A stretch of 64,000 bases of DNA, taken from NCBI GenBank assembly GCA_965153355.1, contig OZ231128.1:2356001-2420000 (forward strand), given 5' to 3'. This DNA comes from Flaccisagitta enflata. Lineage: Eukaryota > Chaetognatha > Sagittoidea > Aphragmophora. Shown piece after piece: positions 34,101 through 44,995 of this stretch. The first letter of the stretch is position 1, and each line of letters begins with the position of its first letter. Position numbers and translations under genes: made by a program. The notes under the pieces were generated by a model. It made no database searches. It saw nothing but the letters and a program-made list of their open reading frames with translations, and was not told the DNA's origin.

Positions 34101-37100
34101 CTTGAAGCCCATATTTCAGCCTTGAGGTCAAAATCCCAGCTTTGAAGCCCAAAACCCAGCGTTCAAGCCTAAAACCCAGCTTTGTGGCCTAAAACCCAGC
34201 CTTGAAGCTCAAAACCCAGCCTTGAAGCCCAAATCCCAACCTTGAGGCTCAAATTCTAGAAACTTACTCAGCATAAGTCATCGGCCCCTTTGGGGCTGCT
34301 GCCCCTCTTAACTACCTCACACCCACATACACTCACATAGGGGCAACGGGCACCGCTGACCATCTAACGGTTTTGCGACTATTTTCCCTCTTTCTTTCTT
34401 GCCTCCCTCTCTTCTCTCGCTCTCTTTTCTCGCTTTTTGGGCAGCGGCCCCGAAGGGGACGAAGTCCTGTAGAACACAGGGGGACTTTCGTTCGTCCGTC
34501 CGTTCGTTGGTTCGTTAGTCCGTCCCCCCTCTCAGGCCCCTCAAGCCTCAAATCTGGCCTCTCAGGCCTCAAATCTGGCCTCTCAGGCCTCAAATCTGGC
34601 CTCTCAGGCCTCAAATCTGGCCTCTCAGGCCTCAAATTCAACCTCTCAGGCCTCAAATTTGGCCTCTCAAGCCTCAAATTAGGCCTCTCAGACCTCAAAT
34701 CCAAATTCTCAGGCCTCACACATGGCCTCTCAGGCCTCAAATTAGGCCTCTCAGGCCTCAAATCAGCAATCTAAGGCTCAGTTTATTGCTCTCAGGCTTC
34801 AAATTAGTCCTCTAATTTCAAGCCTTGATCCAGCTCTCCCAAGCCTCAAGTCAGCCCGCTCAAGCTTCCAATTGGCATTCTTAGGCCTTATATCAACCTT
34901 CTTAGACCTCAGTTTAGGCTCTTGAAGACCTTCGCTCAGCCCTCTATAGCATCTCATCCCCTTTCTCAGGCAGGACGAACGAAAGTCCCCCTGTGTTCTA
35001 CAGGACTTCGTCCCCTTCGGGGCCGCTGCCCTGCTTCCCCCTCCCTCCAATTCACAATCACTCAAAGCAGGGCAACGGGCATCGCTGACCACATATTGCC
35101 CTTGGGCGACCTGTTCTCTTTCATTTCTCCCTTTCCTCTCATCCCTTTCTTCCTTTCTTGATTTCTTTTTTGCTTCCCTTCTCTCCGACCTTCATCCCAA
35201 CACTGCTTTCCTTTCTTCTTCACTTGAATTCTTTCTCTTTCCTACACAAAACATTGATATTCTCGCACATCTCCTCTCTCCTTTCATTACTTCTGCGCCT
35301 TCGAATGCACTATTCAAAATTATCATATATCTTCCTACCGATACAGAAGCCAGCTCTCCCGCTCTCCGTGATTTCGGACAAACCACCCAAACAAAAAGTT
35401 TCGGCACTCCACAATCATCGAGCGTTCCTTTGCATTCCACGCCATCTTCGGTGGCGGCTGAGTTCGCCTTCAAAGTGCCTTTGACGCCCTCCGCCATAAC
35501 GCCCGCACGCGCCGCCGTCGCCGCGAGACAATTAATGGCCGTTGGCGGGAAGGCTTCGAGAACGCCGCCGAGATCCGTTCTGGGCGTAGGCGCTTCCCCG
35601 GCGAATGCATTGAGAAAGACGGTCACTCAATCGAGACAATCCTCGCCTTTCGGCTCGCCAAAGACGCCCAACAGACAAAAGAACAAGACGCCATCCGAGT
35701 CTGGTGGTGATTCTCAGCGAACGCCGGATGTCGCCAATTTGCCTCGCAAGTCGTCTTCCGAGACGGCCGGATCGCCGCGGACTTCAGTCACCCCCAACGC
35801 CGTCAGGTCATTCACCCCCAACGCCGTCGGGTCATTCACCCCCAACGCCGTTGGGTCAATCACCCCCAACGCCGTCCGGTCTCCACGAAGATCGATCATG
35901 AAGACGCCGTTGACGACGAAATCGATGGATGATGGAACACCGACCAGGACTCCCGAGGGGCTATCATCCGCCAAAACCTCGTCGACTACGAGAGATTCCC
36001 TTTGCGTGCCATTTGTGACGCCACCCAACGACGCCCCACTCGCCAACTCCTTCGGCAGGGAATCGAGTATTAAAAATAACAATAACAATAAAGGCGTTAC
36101 ATGGGGAAACGCCGTTGCCGCTTGTAACGACGCCAACAACGTCGTGGCCGTGGGTCGTCTCGACTTCAAAGATGACGAGGATGATGATGATGATCTATTT
36201 GATTACAAAGGAATGTTGGCCCCGGCTCATGACTTCGATGACAACGTGAGTTTCGTAGCGTCTTTCGTAGTCTCAATGTCACATCGATTGTTTTTAAAGC
36301 TGAGGTCACAGCTCTGCTTTTTGTACAAAATAACCTCTTATACTCAAAGCTTTCAACCTTCTTCCATCCTTTGGGAATGTCGTTTCTGATCAATGATCGC
36401 TCCTTCTGTTGTATTTTCATATTTTTCCTCTCTCTTCTTTCTCACTTTCTCATTTTGTATTCAGAGCGATTTCTGGTCCGATGACGACGACGAGTTGATG
36501 CGCACCGCTCTTGAAGACCTCAGCCCAAAGTCACGAAGATCCGTCCGTCAGTCCCTTCTCTTCGTTTCCAAACGACCCTCATTGGCTCCCTACGCGCTGA
36601 TTAAAACGGGTAAGCCCGGTTCTGTGTCCCGTGCTTAAACAGAATGTTTTGTGCTCTTTTCTTTCTTCTGAACAGTTGATGTCGTCTAGAGTTTGAATAC
36701 GGGGGAATACATAAACATGATAAACAGGCATGTATATTGTTCCGTACCCCCTCCCCCCCGTGGGGGGGGGAAAATAATCAAAGCGTTTGCAGAAAGGGAA
36801 GGAAAAGGAAGGAGGAAAAAAGAAAAAAAGAGAAAACTTGGGGAAAATATAACTTTTGGCAGTAAAAAATAATAAAATATGATAAGTTAAACATTATTTA
36901 ACACTATTTTAATCTTAAACTCCCAGTTTTAGTGGTTTATGGGGAAGAAAAACATTGATTTGGTAACGCGACGCGATGCGTCGTGGGGAAGAAAATCAAA
37001 GGCAGGGGGGAAATAATCAAAGGTTATGGAATTATATACACCCCTGTATATAAAGTAAATAAACTTTAATTAGTTTGTTTGATGATTACTAGCCAAGGAA

Positions 37101-39497
37101 TTATATTATCATGTATTTTTGCTGAAATGTTGATATAAAGGAACATTATTTAAATGAAATTTGCTACAATTCTCTTATTATATGTGTTAAAGATATTGTT
37201 TGTTTGATGGTTGTTAGTTTGACAAAATTATGATTTTTTGTAATGTTCTTACAGAACATACTATGAGAAACAAATCGCAAATTTAATTTCAAATAATATT
37301 CTTTTTAGAAAAAACTTTAGATTACTACATTAATGTGCATTATTTCAGCAGATACCATTTATCAAATATTGTACAAGATAATATTGGTTGGACCCTTGAA
37401 ATATTGATTTTAGGGGTTTAAAGGCTCTATTTGAAAAAAAAAAGAGGATGGCCCATATTGCCCCACTTGGTTGGGCAATGTGGGTCACCCCTTTTTTTAA
37501 AGAAAGGGTCCCTAGGGGCCCTTCACAATTTTTTTTTGAGTAGGCTAATATGCCAAAATGCCACATCACAAGCACAGTTCAGAATTTCAATTATAACGTG
37601 TATAAAAAAATCTGAAAAAATGTTTTGTTTTTTTTAAAGGGGCCTATAGGGGCCCTTCACAATTTTTTTTCTAGGTAGGCTAATAGCTATGCAAAAATAG
37701 CACATCACAGGCATAGTTCAGAATTTCAAATATAATGCTCATAAAAATCTGAAAAAATGTTCGCAAACTGCTCACATTACCCCACCCCTCTATCTATAAT
37801 TATTTTGGCATTTTGAATTCCCCCGTATTTCCAAGTCTAGATGACATTTACTGTGGCTTTTTAAAACAACATCTGGATGCGTCGTGTTATTTGGTAAGGC
37901 CTCATATTCACGAGCTCTGAAATTGAATGTAGGCCTCTTTTCATTTCAGATGGTGCAAGTGCAATCGGAGCTAATTCAAGAAACGAGGGCGACGATGATG
38001 ATGACGACGACGACGATGATCATAACGACGATGACGATGACGGAAATGATAAAGTCAAAGGCGAGAGTGACAATTCCGCGGAAGTTGGGCTTTTTGAGGA
38101 TGAAAGGGAAGACGATGGTGGCGATGATTATGGTAGTGATGATGATGATGGAAGTGAGACGGAGCCAAGCCAGGACGCGGTGGAAACATCCGTCAAAAGC
38201 TTTTCCGAAAATGACACCTCTGCATCTGCGTTATTGATGGTAAAAGAATTTCCGTTCTCCTTAGATAGTATTTGCCTAGAAGTCAAATTTCATGTTTGAT
38301 GGATGTTGTTGGAACAGCCCATGTCTAATTTGTAGAGAATTGGAGAAAACATTGCAAAAGGAATTCGCTTAAACTTTTATTGCAAAAAAAAAAACTTCGT
38401 TTAGTATGACAAATGGAACAATATCCCTCACTGTACTCAAACTGAATTAATTGGAACAGGGCCTTGTGAACCCTCACTGACTCAGTTAACACGCGCAACA
38501 CTTCTAGTTTTCCGTAAAACTGAATCTAAAGATATATGTATAACCCTGCCCACCTGACATCGTTTAAATTTTTTCTTGTCCTTGCACGCAACAGCGTCTT
38601 CAAAATCTTGGTTCCACGCCCACTGCTTCTCCCGACGTCGCAGATAAATCCAACTGCCCAACAAGGATTGAAGATAAGGGGGTGCAAAACAGCCCTCGCG
38701 GATTAGTCGATCAGAGCGATGACGATGACGGAGAAGGAACCGTTGAGGACAGCTACGACGACGACGATAGCGTACGCGACGACGATGGCGACGAAAGTGT
38801 ACGTGACGACGATGGCGACGATAGCGTACGCGACGACGACGACGTCATTCAATCCTCTCAAAAGAATGTTTCTAGAAATCCAACACAGAAGAACAAAAAG
38901 TCAATCTGTCAATTCATCGGAGAGAAATCGAAGACTGACAAACGCAAAGAGACAACGCCTCCTCTTCGGCCGGGGAGCAAAACTCGAGAAGCTTCGGCTT
39001 TGTTGTATTCATCCCCGGCCTCTGCATCGCTTTCTCTAGCTCGGTCGTCACGCTCCTTCTCCGCTTCCTCCTCCTCCGCCTCCTCTGCGACTTGCAACAG
39101 CAGCTGCAAAGGACCTTTTCCATCCGGCACTTTGTCTGCGTCTTCGTCGAACGTGTCGGGAAAGCGTGCAACGACCTCGAATAAGAAGGGGAAGAAGCTT
39201 GATTCTTTTTCGTCACCACCTGGAAGGTCGAGAACTTTTGACACAGCAGAGGAGGAGGAGGAGGAGGAGGAGGATGACGATGACGACGACGATGATGATG
39301 TCATTCTTTCTTCCCAGAAGCCTTGTTCTGGTGGACGAGGACGCCCTATTACCGCATCGACTTTCAAGAAAGAGATCATCTTCGAGTCTGATGAGGAAGA
39401 GATGGAGGAGGAAACAATTGCATCATCACAACCAACGTTTGTTAGTAAAACGAATAACTCTAAATTTGCGAGGTCGACGAGGCAGAACAAACGATGA
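31146..39497 (+). CDS. Large acidic SP/TP-rich protein with LC8-motif-like repeats, unrecognised
   Basis: Six exons (31146-31902, 32419-33285, 35347-36245, 36465-36609, 37950-38239, 38595-39497) splice in phase to 1286 residues. I recognise no catalytic domain; most of it looks disordered. In order: a basic N terminus with four 7-residue KTKDAPS repeats (coded by a 21-bp tandem repeat), a poly-Asp tract, three spaced copies of a block ending VCDASIQTS, VVDVSLQTT and VVDASMQAD, then TTQTKS, a region dense in SP/TP sites with four near-identical TPNAV repeats, a WSDDDDELMRTALEDL segment, and several Asp/Glu runs ending in DVILSSQ motifs. QT motifs of this kind resemble dynein light chain (LC8) ligands and SP/TP clusters suggest CDK phosphorylation; a mitotic or chromatin scaffold is only an inference. 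Introns contain two foldback elements and a hAT MITE. Confidence 0.85.
33829..34365. mobile_element. Foldback element copy b (diverged)
   Basis: The left arm GTGGCCCCGAAGGGACCGATGACCT (33829) and right arm GTCATCGGCCCCTTTGGGGCTGCTGCCC (about 34278-34305) are inverted; the interior has two tandem blocks, CCAAATCCTGCAAAATTCTA and CAGCCTTGAAGCCCAAAAC. The outer GGGCAACGGGCACCGCTGACC is at 34342-34362. Confidence 0.65.
34438..35113. mobile_element. Foldback element copy c with central 21-bp minisatellite
   Basis: The left arm (34439-34500) starts GGGCAGCGGCCCCGAAGG and continues through GTCCTGTAGAACACAGGGGG; its inverted copy is at 34972-35030. Between are more than ten 21-bp units of the form GGCCTCTCAGGCCTCAAATCT. 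The right outer end is GGGCAACGGGCATCGCTGAC and CACATATTGCCCTTGGGCGA. Confidence 0.8.
36725..37046. mobile_element. hAT-type MITE, family CAGG/TGTATAT, copy 1
   Basis: It starts CAGGCATGTATATTGTTCC and ends ATATACACCCCTG; flanking octamers ATGATAAA and TATATAAA agree at 6 of 8 positions. The interior has a CCCCGTGGGGGGG core and an AAAATCAAAGGCAGGGGGG stretch shared with copies at 52585 and 54128. Confidence 0.75.
37500..37775. repeat. Two-copy tandem duplication, about 140 bp unit
   Basis: GGGGCCCTTCACAATTTTTTT, a TAGGCTAATA block, GCACATCACA and TTCAGAATTTCAA recur in order at about 37515-37625 and 37650-37760. Intronic. Confidence 0.75.
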
Positions 39498-39840
39498 CTA
39501 GAGATAAGACTAGAAAAGTATAGAGAAGGGAAAGCTAAAGACTTATTCGATCATAAAATCTCGCGTTGCCTCATTACATTTGCCCGTCATATATGAAAGC
39601 TAGCAATTTGAGTCTAGATATCCGTTACGGGGCGTAAACTCACAAATTTAAATAGTTTGAGACCGCTTGATATTGATATCCTGGTCTTGACATTCTCTTC
39701 TTATTTTTCGTTTGATTGCGATTTCCGGATTTACCGATGCCCACCTCTTTTTCTAGCTGACAACTTGCAGACGGTGTAAATCGTGGAGAATATTAACCTA
39801 ACTTTCGAGATTTCTAGTCTACTAAATCAAAACATTGACG

Positions 39841-40232
39841 ATGTTTCGCGTTGGCAACAAAGGTGAGCCCAGTACAGCGGTTTTTAGTCGCGGTTACGCG
39901 ACTCTAGAACTTGCCGTGTCGGTCGGTAAGAAATTTTGTTAAATTGCGAGCGGTTTTCGCATTACGGCTCCTGCCCAACCGTCCCTAACTGTATTGCCGT
40001 GTATCCGGCCTTGTTTGATAGTGATCTCGGTTGCTTATCTCGGGAATGGATGTGCCTCTTCAGTTTCAATTTCAGCGGGGGAGATGCTCAAGTTTTTAGC
40101 GGGCGGGGTATACTTTGTCTCATTACGTCTGTGTATATTTATCAAGGTCAAATATTCGATCTTTTCACAAAAACCTAGTTATATTTTCGATATCTGACAT
40201 TTTCATTAATTGAGATTTGAGAGCAGCTTAGA

Positions 40233-40294
<62 letters not shown>

Positions 40295-40435
40295 ACAGCT
40301 CCCTCTGATCCGGAGGCGGAAACCCGAGCTGCTTCCTCCCAGGTCAAGTCAACGTTACTTCAATTCGCTCTGACCGTCGTCGTGCTCCAGCTCACGCCCA
40401 CAGTCTTGAAGAAACTCGGCATACTCGCTGATTAA
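39841..40435 (+). CDS. TOMM5: TOMM5, small subunit of the mitochondrial outer-membrane translocase
   Basis: Two exons, 39841-39862 (ATG TTT CGC GTT ..., donor GTGAGC) and 40299-40435, join within an Ala codon to give 52 residues. The product starts MFRVGNKAPSDPEAE and ends with one membrane helix and the diagnostic VVLQLTPTVLKKLGI, matching the TOMM5 pattern (short acidic N terminus, helix, LRVTPFILKKL end in mammals). TOMM5 stabilises the TOM import pore in the outer mitochondrial membrane. The intron holds a hairpin-headed repeat and ends in a 60-bp CT run directly next to the acceptor. Too short to be found by ORF length alone. ZNF622 starts 215 bp downstream on the same strand. Confidence 0.9.
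39881..40020 (+). repeat. Hairpin-headed dispersed repeat, AGTCGC type, in the TOMM5 intron
   Basis: AGTCGC (39886-39891), loop GGTTAC, GCGACT (39898-39903), CTCTAGAAC, GTGTCGGTCGG; 3' tail GCCGTGTATCCGGCCTTGTTT at about 39996-40016, with the 3' arm lost. Confidence 0.75.
40233..40292. repeat. (CT)n microsatellite abutting the TOMM5 acceptor
   Basis: About 60 bp of CT, followed by CGACAG and the exon at 40299. Confidence 0.95.
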
Positions 40436-40650
40436 CCAACTAGATACCGTAAAGACCTGAAACACAAGCTCGTGTGACTCTCTCACGTTCCTCATTGTAA
40501 CGCAGAATTGAGAAGCGCGAGATTTTCAAATTCAAATCACGTAACAACAGGGGGCAACTAGATAATCAAAGTTCAAATTGGAAACATTAACTCTTGTCAT
40601 ACAATCAAGCTGTTTTTTTTTCGAATCAACTGCCAGAAGAAAACTTGAAG

Positions 40651-42252
40651 ATGTCGAGTAACTTTACTTGCGTCACTTGCCGCGTACAGTACGGAGACGG
40701 GGACGCTCAAAGAGCTCACTACAAATCCGATTGGCACCGGTGAGTGATATTTGTTCACCTTCAGTTGTAAATTTTCGGACAACGATGTAATCAACTGATC
40801 ATTCTGCCGTCAAGATACGATTTACATATTACTCTCCGCTGTACATTTGATCATTTTGCTGTCACCTGCAGATTCAATTTGATCATTTTACATTCACCTG
40901 CAGATTCAATTTGATCATTTTACTTTCACCTGCAGATTCAATTTTATCCTTTTGACTGTCACCTGCAGATACAATTTGAAGCGCAAAGTTGCATCGCTCC
41001 CTCCCGTAACGGAATCCGTGTTTTCTGCGAAGTCATCTAAGCTGGGCACAACAACGCCGACTACAAGCTCCGATTCAAGAGATACCATCTTTCGTTGTGC
41101 CATCTGCAACAAGAACTTCAACACTGAAAACGCCCTTAAGGTTTTTAAGGGGGTAGGATAGGAATTGGGTTTATATTAGGGGTAGGGTTTGGCAGAGGCG
41201 CCGATTCTATGTAGCATGGTTATGTGGCAGGCAAGCGCCAATGTGCGGCAGAACTTTGTGGCCAGCCAGGGAGAGGGGAAAGAAAATCAGGAACCATTTG
41301 AGCTATGGCTTCTCATTTGTCAGAATCCAAATGCCAGATTTCCTATTTGCCTGCACTGGCTTTCTGCTGCAGTGTAGAAAAATTTCGCGGAGCGGATAGT
41401 TTCATATTCCTTGAATTTTTACAGTTTCATTTCTTACTACAGAACTCTTGGTCTTGGCGGATGGATTCATCATTTGCATATTGCAGTTTTTTTTCATACA
41501 CGCTAACGAACATTCTTTACACACGCAAAAAAACAACTCGCCCTGATCTCAGCTTCAAATTTTTCATTATTCTGATGACTAAAGACGGGCCTTTCTTCGT
41601 ATTAATAATGCAAATACATATGATACTCTTAAATATGAAGAAAAAATCGAGCACGATTGCCTTTTGTAAGAAGGGAGAATATTTAAAAGCTGGACCCACA
41701 CATCTTGATGGAATTTAATTCTCTCCTCTTTCTCCTTGATTAGTCTTGGATGCGACTAGAGTGAGTCAGCGGTAATACCCTAACGACTCATTGGCATAGT
41801 AAACTGCTTAGCTGAATCGGCACCTCTTGGGTTGGTCATAAGTTCGAAATTAGATTGGCGATGGGATTGCATTTATTTTTACATCTCTTAAAACTTAAAA
41901 CCGTCCCCATCCATCTCCACAGAGTCATCTCGAGTCGAAGAAACACAAAGAAGCTCTTTCGTCATCCGTTTCGCGACGAAGCGTTAGCAGTAGCAACAAC
42001 GCCTCGGTCGCTGCCACAACAGGATCATCTAACGAGAACGACGCCAATGACCTGACCAACGACCAAGTCGTACTCAAGATTGTCAAGAAGAAGAAGAAAT
42101 CCAAGGATGATGACGACGACAAATCGACGACGAAATTCAACGAAAGCCAAAGTAAAAGGGCCAAGCTGATGGCGCTGAGAGCCAACAAGGCCAAAGTGGC
42201 GAAGAACGACGAAGATGATGACGAAGATGATGACGACGATGAGTGGGAGAGC

Positions 42253-42289
<37 letters not shown>

Positions 42290-44914
42290 AGTCTGAAGGT
42301 AAGTAACAGGGCGGGGTGAGAGAGTTTAGATTGATTAGGTCTTAGTGGTTAGTAGTGACGTGGGTTTTAATGGTTGTAGCGTTGTGCGAGGTGTAAAAGA
42401 CAAAAAAATATGTCCTTCTTCAAAATCTTCAGCTTCAGTGGTAGGTTGAAGTTACGAAATTAGGGAGGTTTGACGTTATTACAAAGAATAAGAACCGTTT
42501 TCATGTTAAATGGCTAATTGCCGGCGTGCCACTTGCTAATCTGTTGAGTGTCGCGTTGATATACTGATATATTGATGTTTACTCTTGCCAATTTAGGTGA
42601 TTCTGCGATGGAAGAAACCCTGAATAACTCTGATGACGATGATGAAGGCGTAGAGGCCCCGTTCGGCGAAGGCGACTCTATTCCCAACACTTCCTGCCTG
42701 TTTTGCGCCACGGCCTCTTCCAACGTCGAAGACAATCTCAAGCACATGTCATCCATTCACAGCTTCTTCGTACCAGATTTGGAATATCTCGTCGATGTTG
42801 ACGGTATTTCTTTGTCTGGCACCCGGCACCGATTATCTTGGTTCTTTTTCTTTGCTGCGTCTATTTAGTCTGAAATTTGAATTAGGCTTGATAATTATAT
42901 AGTTTTCTCAATTTCCTATTTGCACCACTGGTGACCCGTCATTGTCTTTTACCCCACCTTTACTCTTTTTCACCCCACCTTAATTTTTTCACCCCATCTT
43001 TATTTTTTCACCACAGGGCTTTTGACTTATCTTGGCGAGAAAGTTGGATGCGGTTACTTGTGCCTTTGGTGTAACGAGAAAGGGAAAGCCTTTCATACAG
43101 TCGATGCCGCCCAAACACACATGAGAGACAAAGGACATACCAAAATCCTGCATGAAGGTTTGGCTGCGTAAAAATGATTTTATTTAAAGAACGAGCCTTA
43201 TACAGTGGCACTGTACAACTCTCATAATCAACCGTAAAAAAAAACAACCTTTACGTGATAGCTGATAGCTTTTTTTTGTCGCGTGCTACGCGACTCTCCA
43301 CCCCGCTCTCGGTCAGCATAAGTTATCTATGTCCCGCACGCGACTTATAGGTGTTGGCCTTTTTCTCTTTCTCGTAGGTGACGCTCTTTTTGAGTACGCG
43401 GATTTCTACGATTATCGTGCCAGCTATCCCGACTACGATCCGTCTAAGGATACTGACACGGACATGGAGGTCGAGTGTGGCAGCAAAGCGAGCCAGGGTA
43501 AGTTTGTTTTGACGTGCGTCCTTCAGTTCATCCGTATGTCTGACCATCGGTTAGTCCATCTGACTATTGCGTCTTTCATATACACTTTTTTTTTTATAAG
43601 AGACCAGTTTATAAGAGACATGAGCCTGAGATTTGCCAAAATTTTAAGAACAAAATAAGAGAATGCCCAGGCTGAGATTCAGCTTCCGCCATTTTCGAAA
43701 ACAATTTTATTCAAGTTTCTTATCTAAAAAATGAATTTAATTCAAAATTTTCAGGAACATGGGTTGTTTATCTTTAAAGATAACTTTTTTTCTTAGTTTG
43801 CTTATGAAATCAGGTATTTTATTTAAAAAAATATGTTAATTATCAAGTTTAAGATACAACTTCTTTAAATAAGGTATTTTTATACAATTTAGACATTTAT
43901 GAACATCGAACAAATTAAGAACACTTTAAGAGAATTTCAGGCTGAAAACAGACCAAAATTTAAAAACACCCAGGCTGAGTTCAAAAAAGCTGTCTCTTAT
44001 AAAAAAAAAAAAAAAAAGTGTACGCCATTTATATAGGTCTGGGAGTCATTCACAATTTTATTTAAATGATTTCAATACCCTGGCACTTGATTTACAGATG
44101 AGGAAGTGGGGGTGGAGGAGGTGGACGGCGACGGTTACACGTTGGTTCTTCCTTCGGGCGCCACCGTCGGCCATCGTTCTTTATTGCGATACTACAAACA
44201 GTCACTCAATCCCAGGTACTCGTGTTAGACTCGAAAAAATATTGATTTAAAGAAACGGTAAGGAAGGGGCTTCTCGAGTATTGGCTATTTGGGAGCTGCT
44301 CACTAATACCAGAAAATTTAGTCTGACAGACCGATAGACTGCCCGACCGACATGTCTCGTTTCAATACTAGTTTTGATTTTTGTACGCCGCTTTGATCCA
44401 AATGGATATTTGATACTTTATCAATTTGATAAGTTTCGTGATTAGATAGTATTGTGCTGGCTTTCCCTTTTCATCCTCTAGGAGTTACTGGAAAAAAGTC
44501 GAATTACGTAATTCGACTTTTTGAAACATAGGGGAGAAATAGTTTTGCATTTTAGATTTAAGGCAATTTTAAAAAGTTAAGTTATTTTTGGGCTGGGATA
44601 ATACATTTTTTGATATTCACAGCTAAGAAAGAGCTTTTTTTTCTCTTTCAAATGGCGCCAACCAGAAGTCTCTACGATTATTAATTTTGGCGTTATGAAT
44701 TTTTTAATCTTTTTTTTATTTTTTTGCATATTTGCAAAAATTAATATTTTTTATTGATCCTAATTTTTTATGTTGTATGTAACGATAGGAAAAATAAAAG
44801 ATGTTACGCATATTGACAGTGACAAAGACAGAGACAGAGAGAGAGAGAGAGAAAATCACATACAAAGAAAGAGAGAGAGAGAGAGAGAGAAAGGGAGAGA
44901 GAGACACACACACA

Positions 44915-44995
<81 letters not shown>

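Noticed and set aside
34500-34770. Regular ~21-bp repeats reminiscent of a CRISPR array
   Set aside because: The repeats are directly adjacent with no unique spacers, in an animal genome, inside a foldback element.
35192-36169. Minus-strand ORFs opposite exon 3 of the 1286-residue protein
   Set aside because: Antisense shadows; the + strand exon has matching phases and splice sites on both sides.
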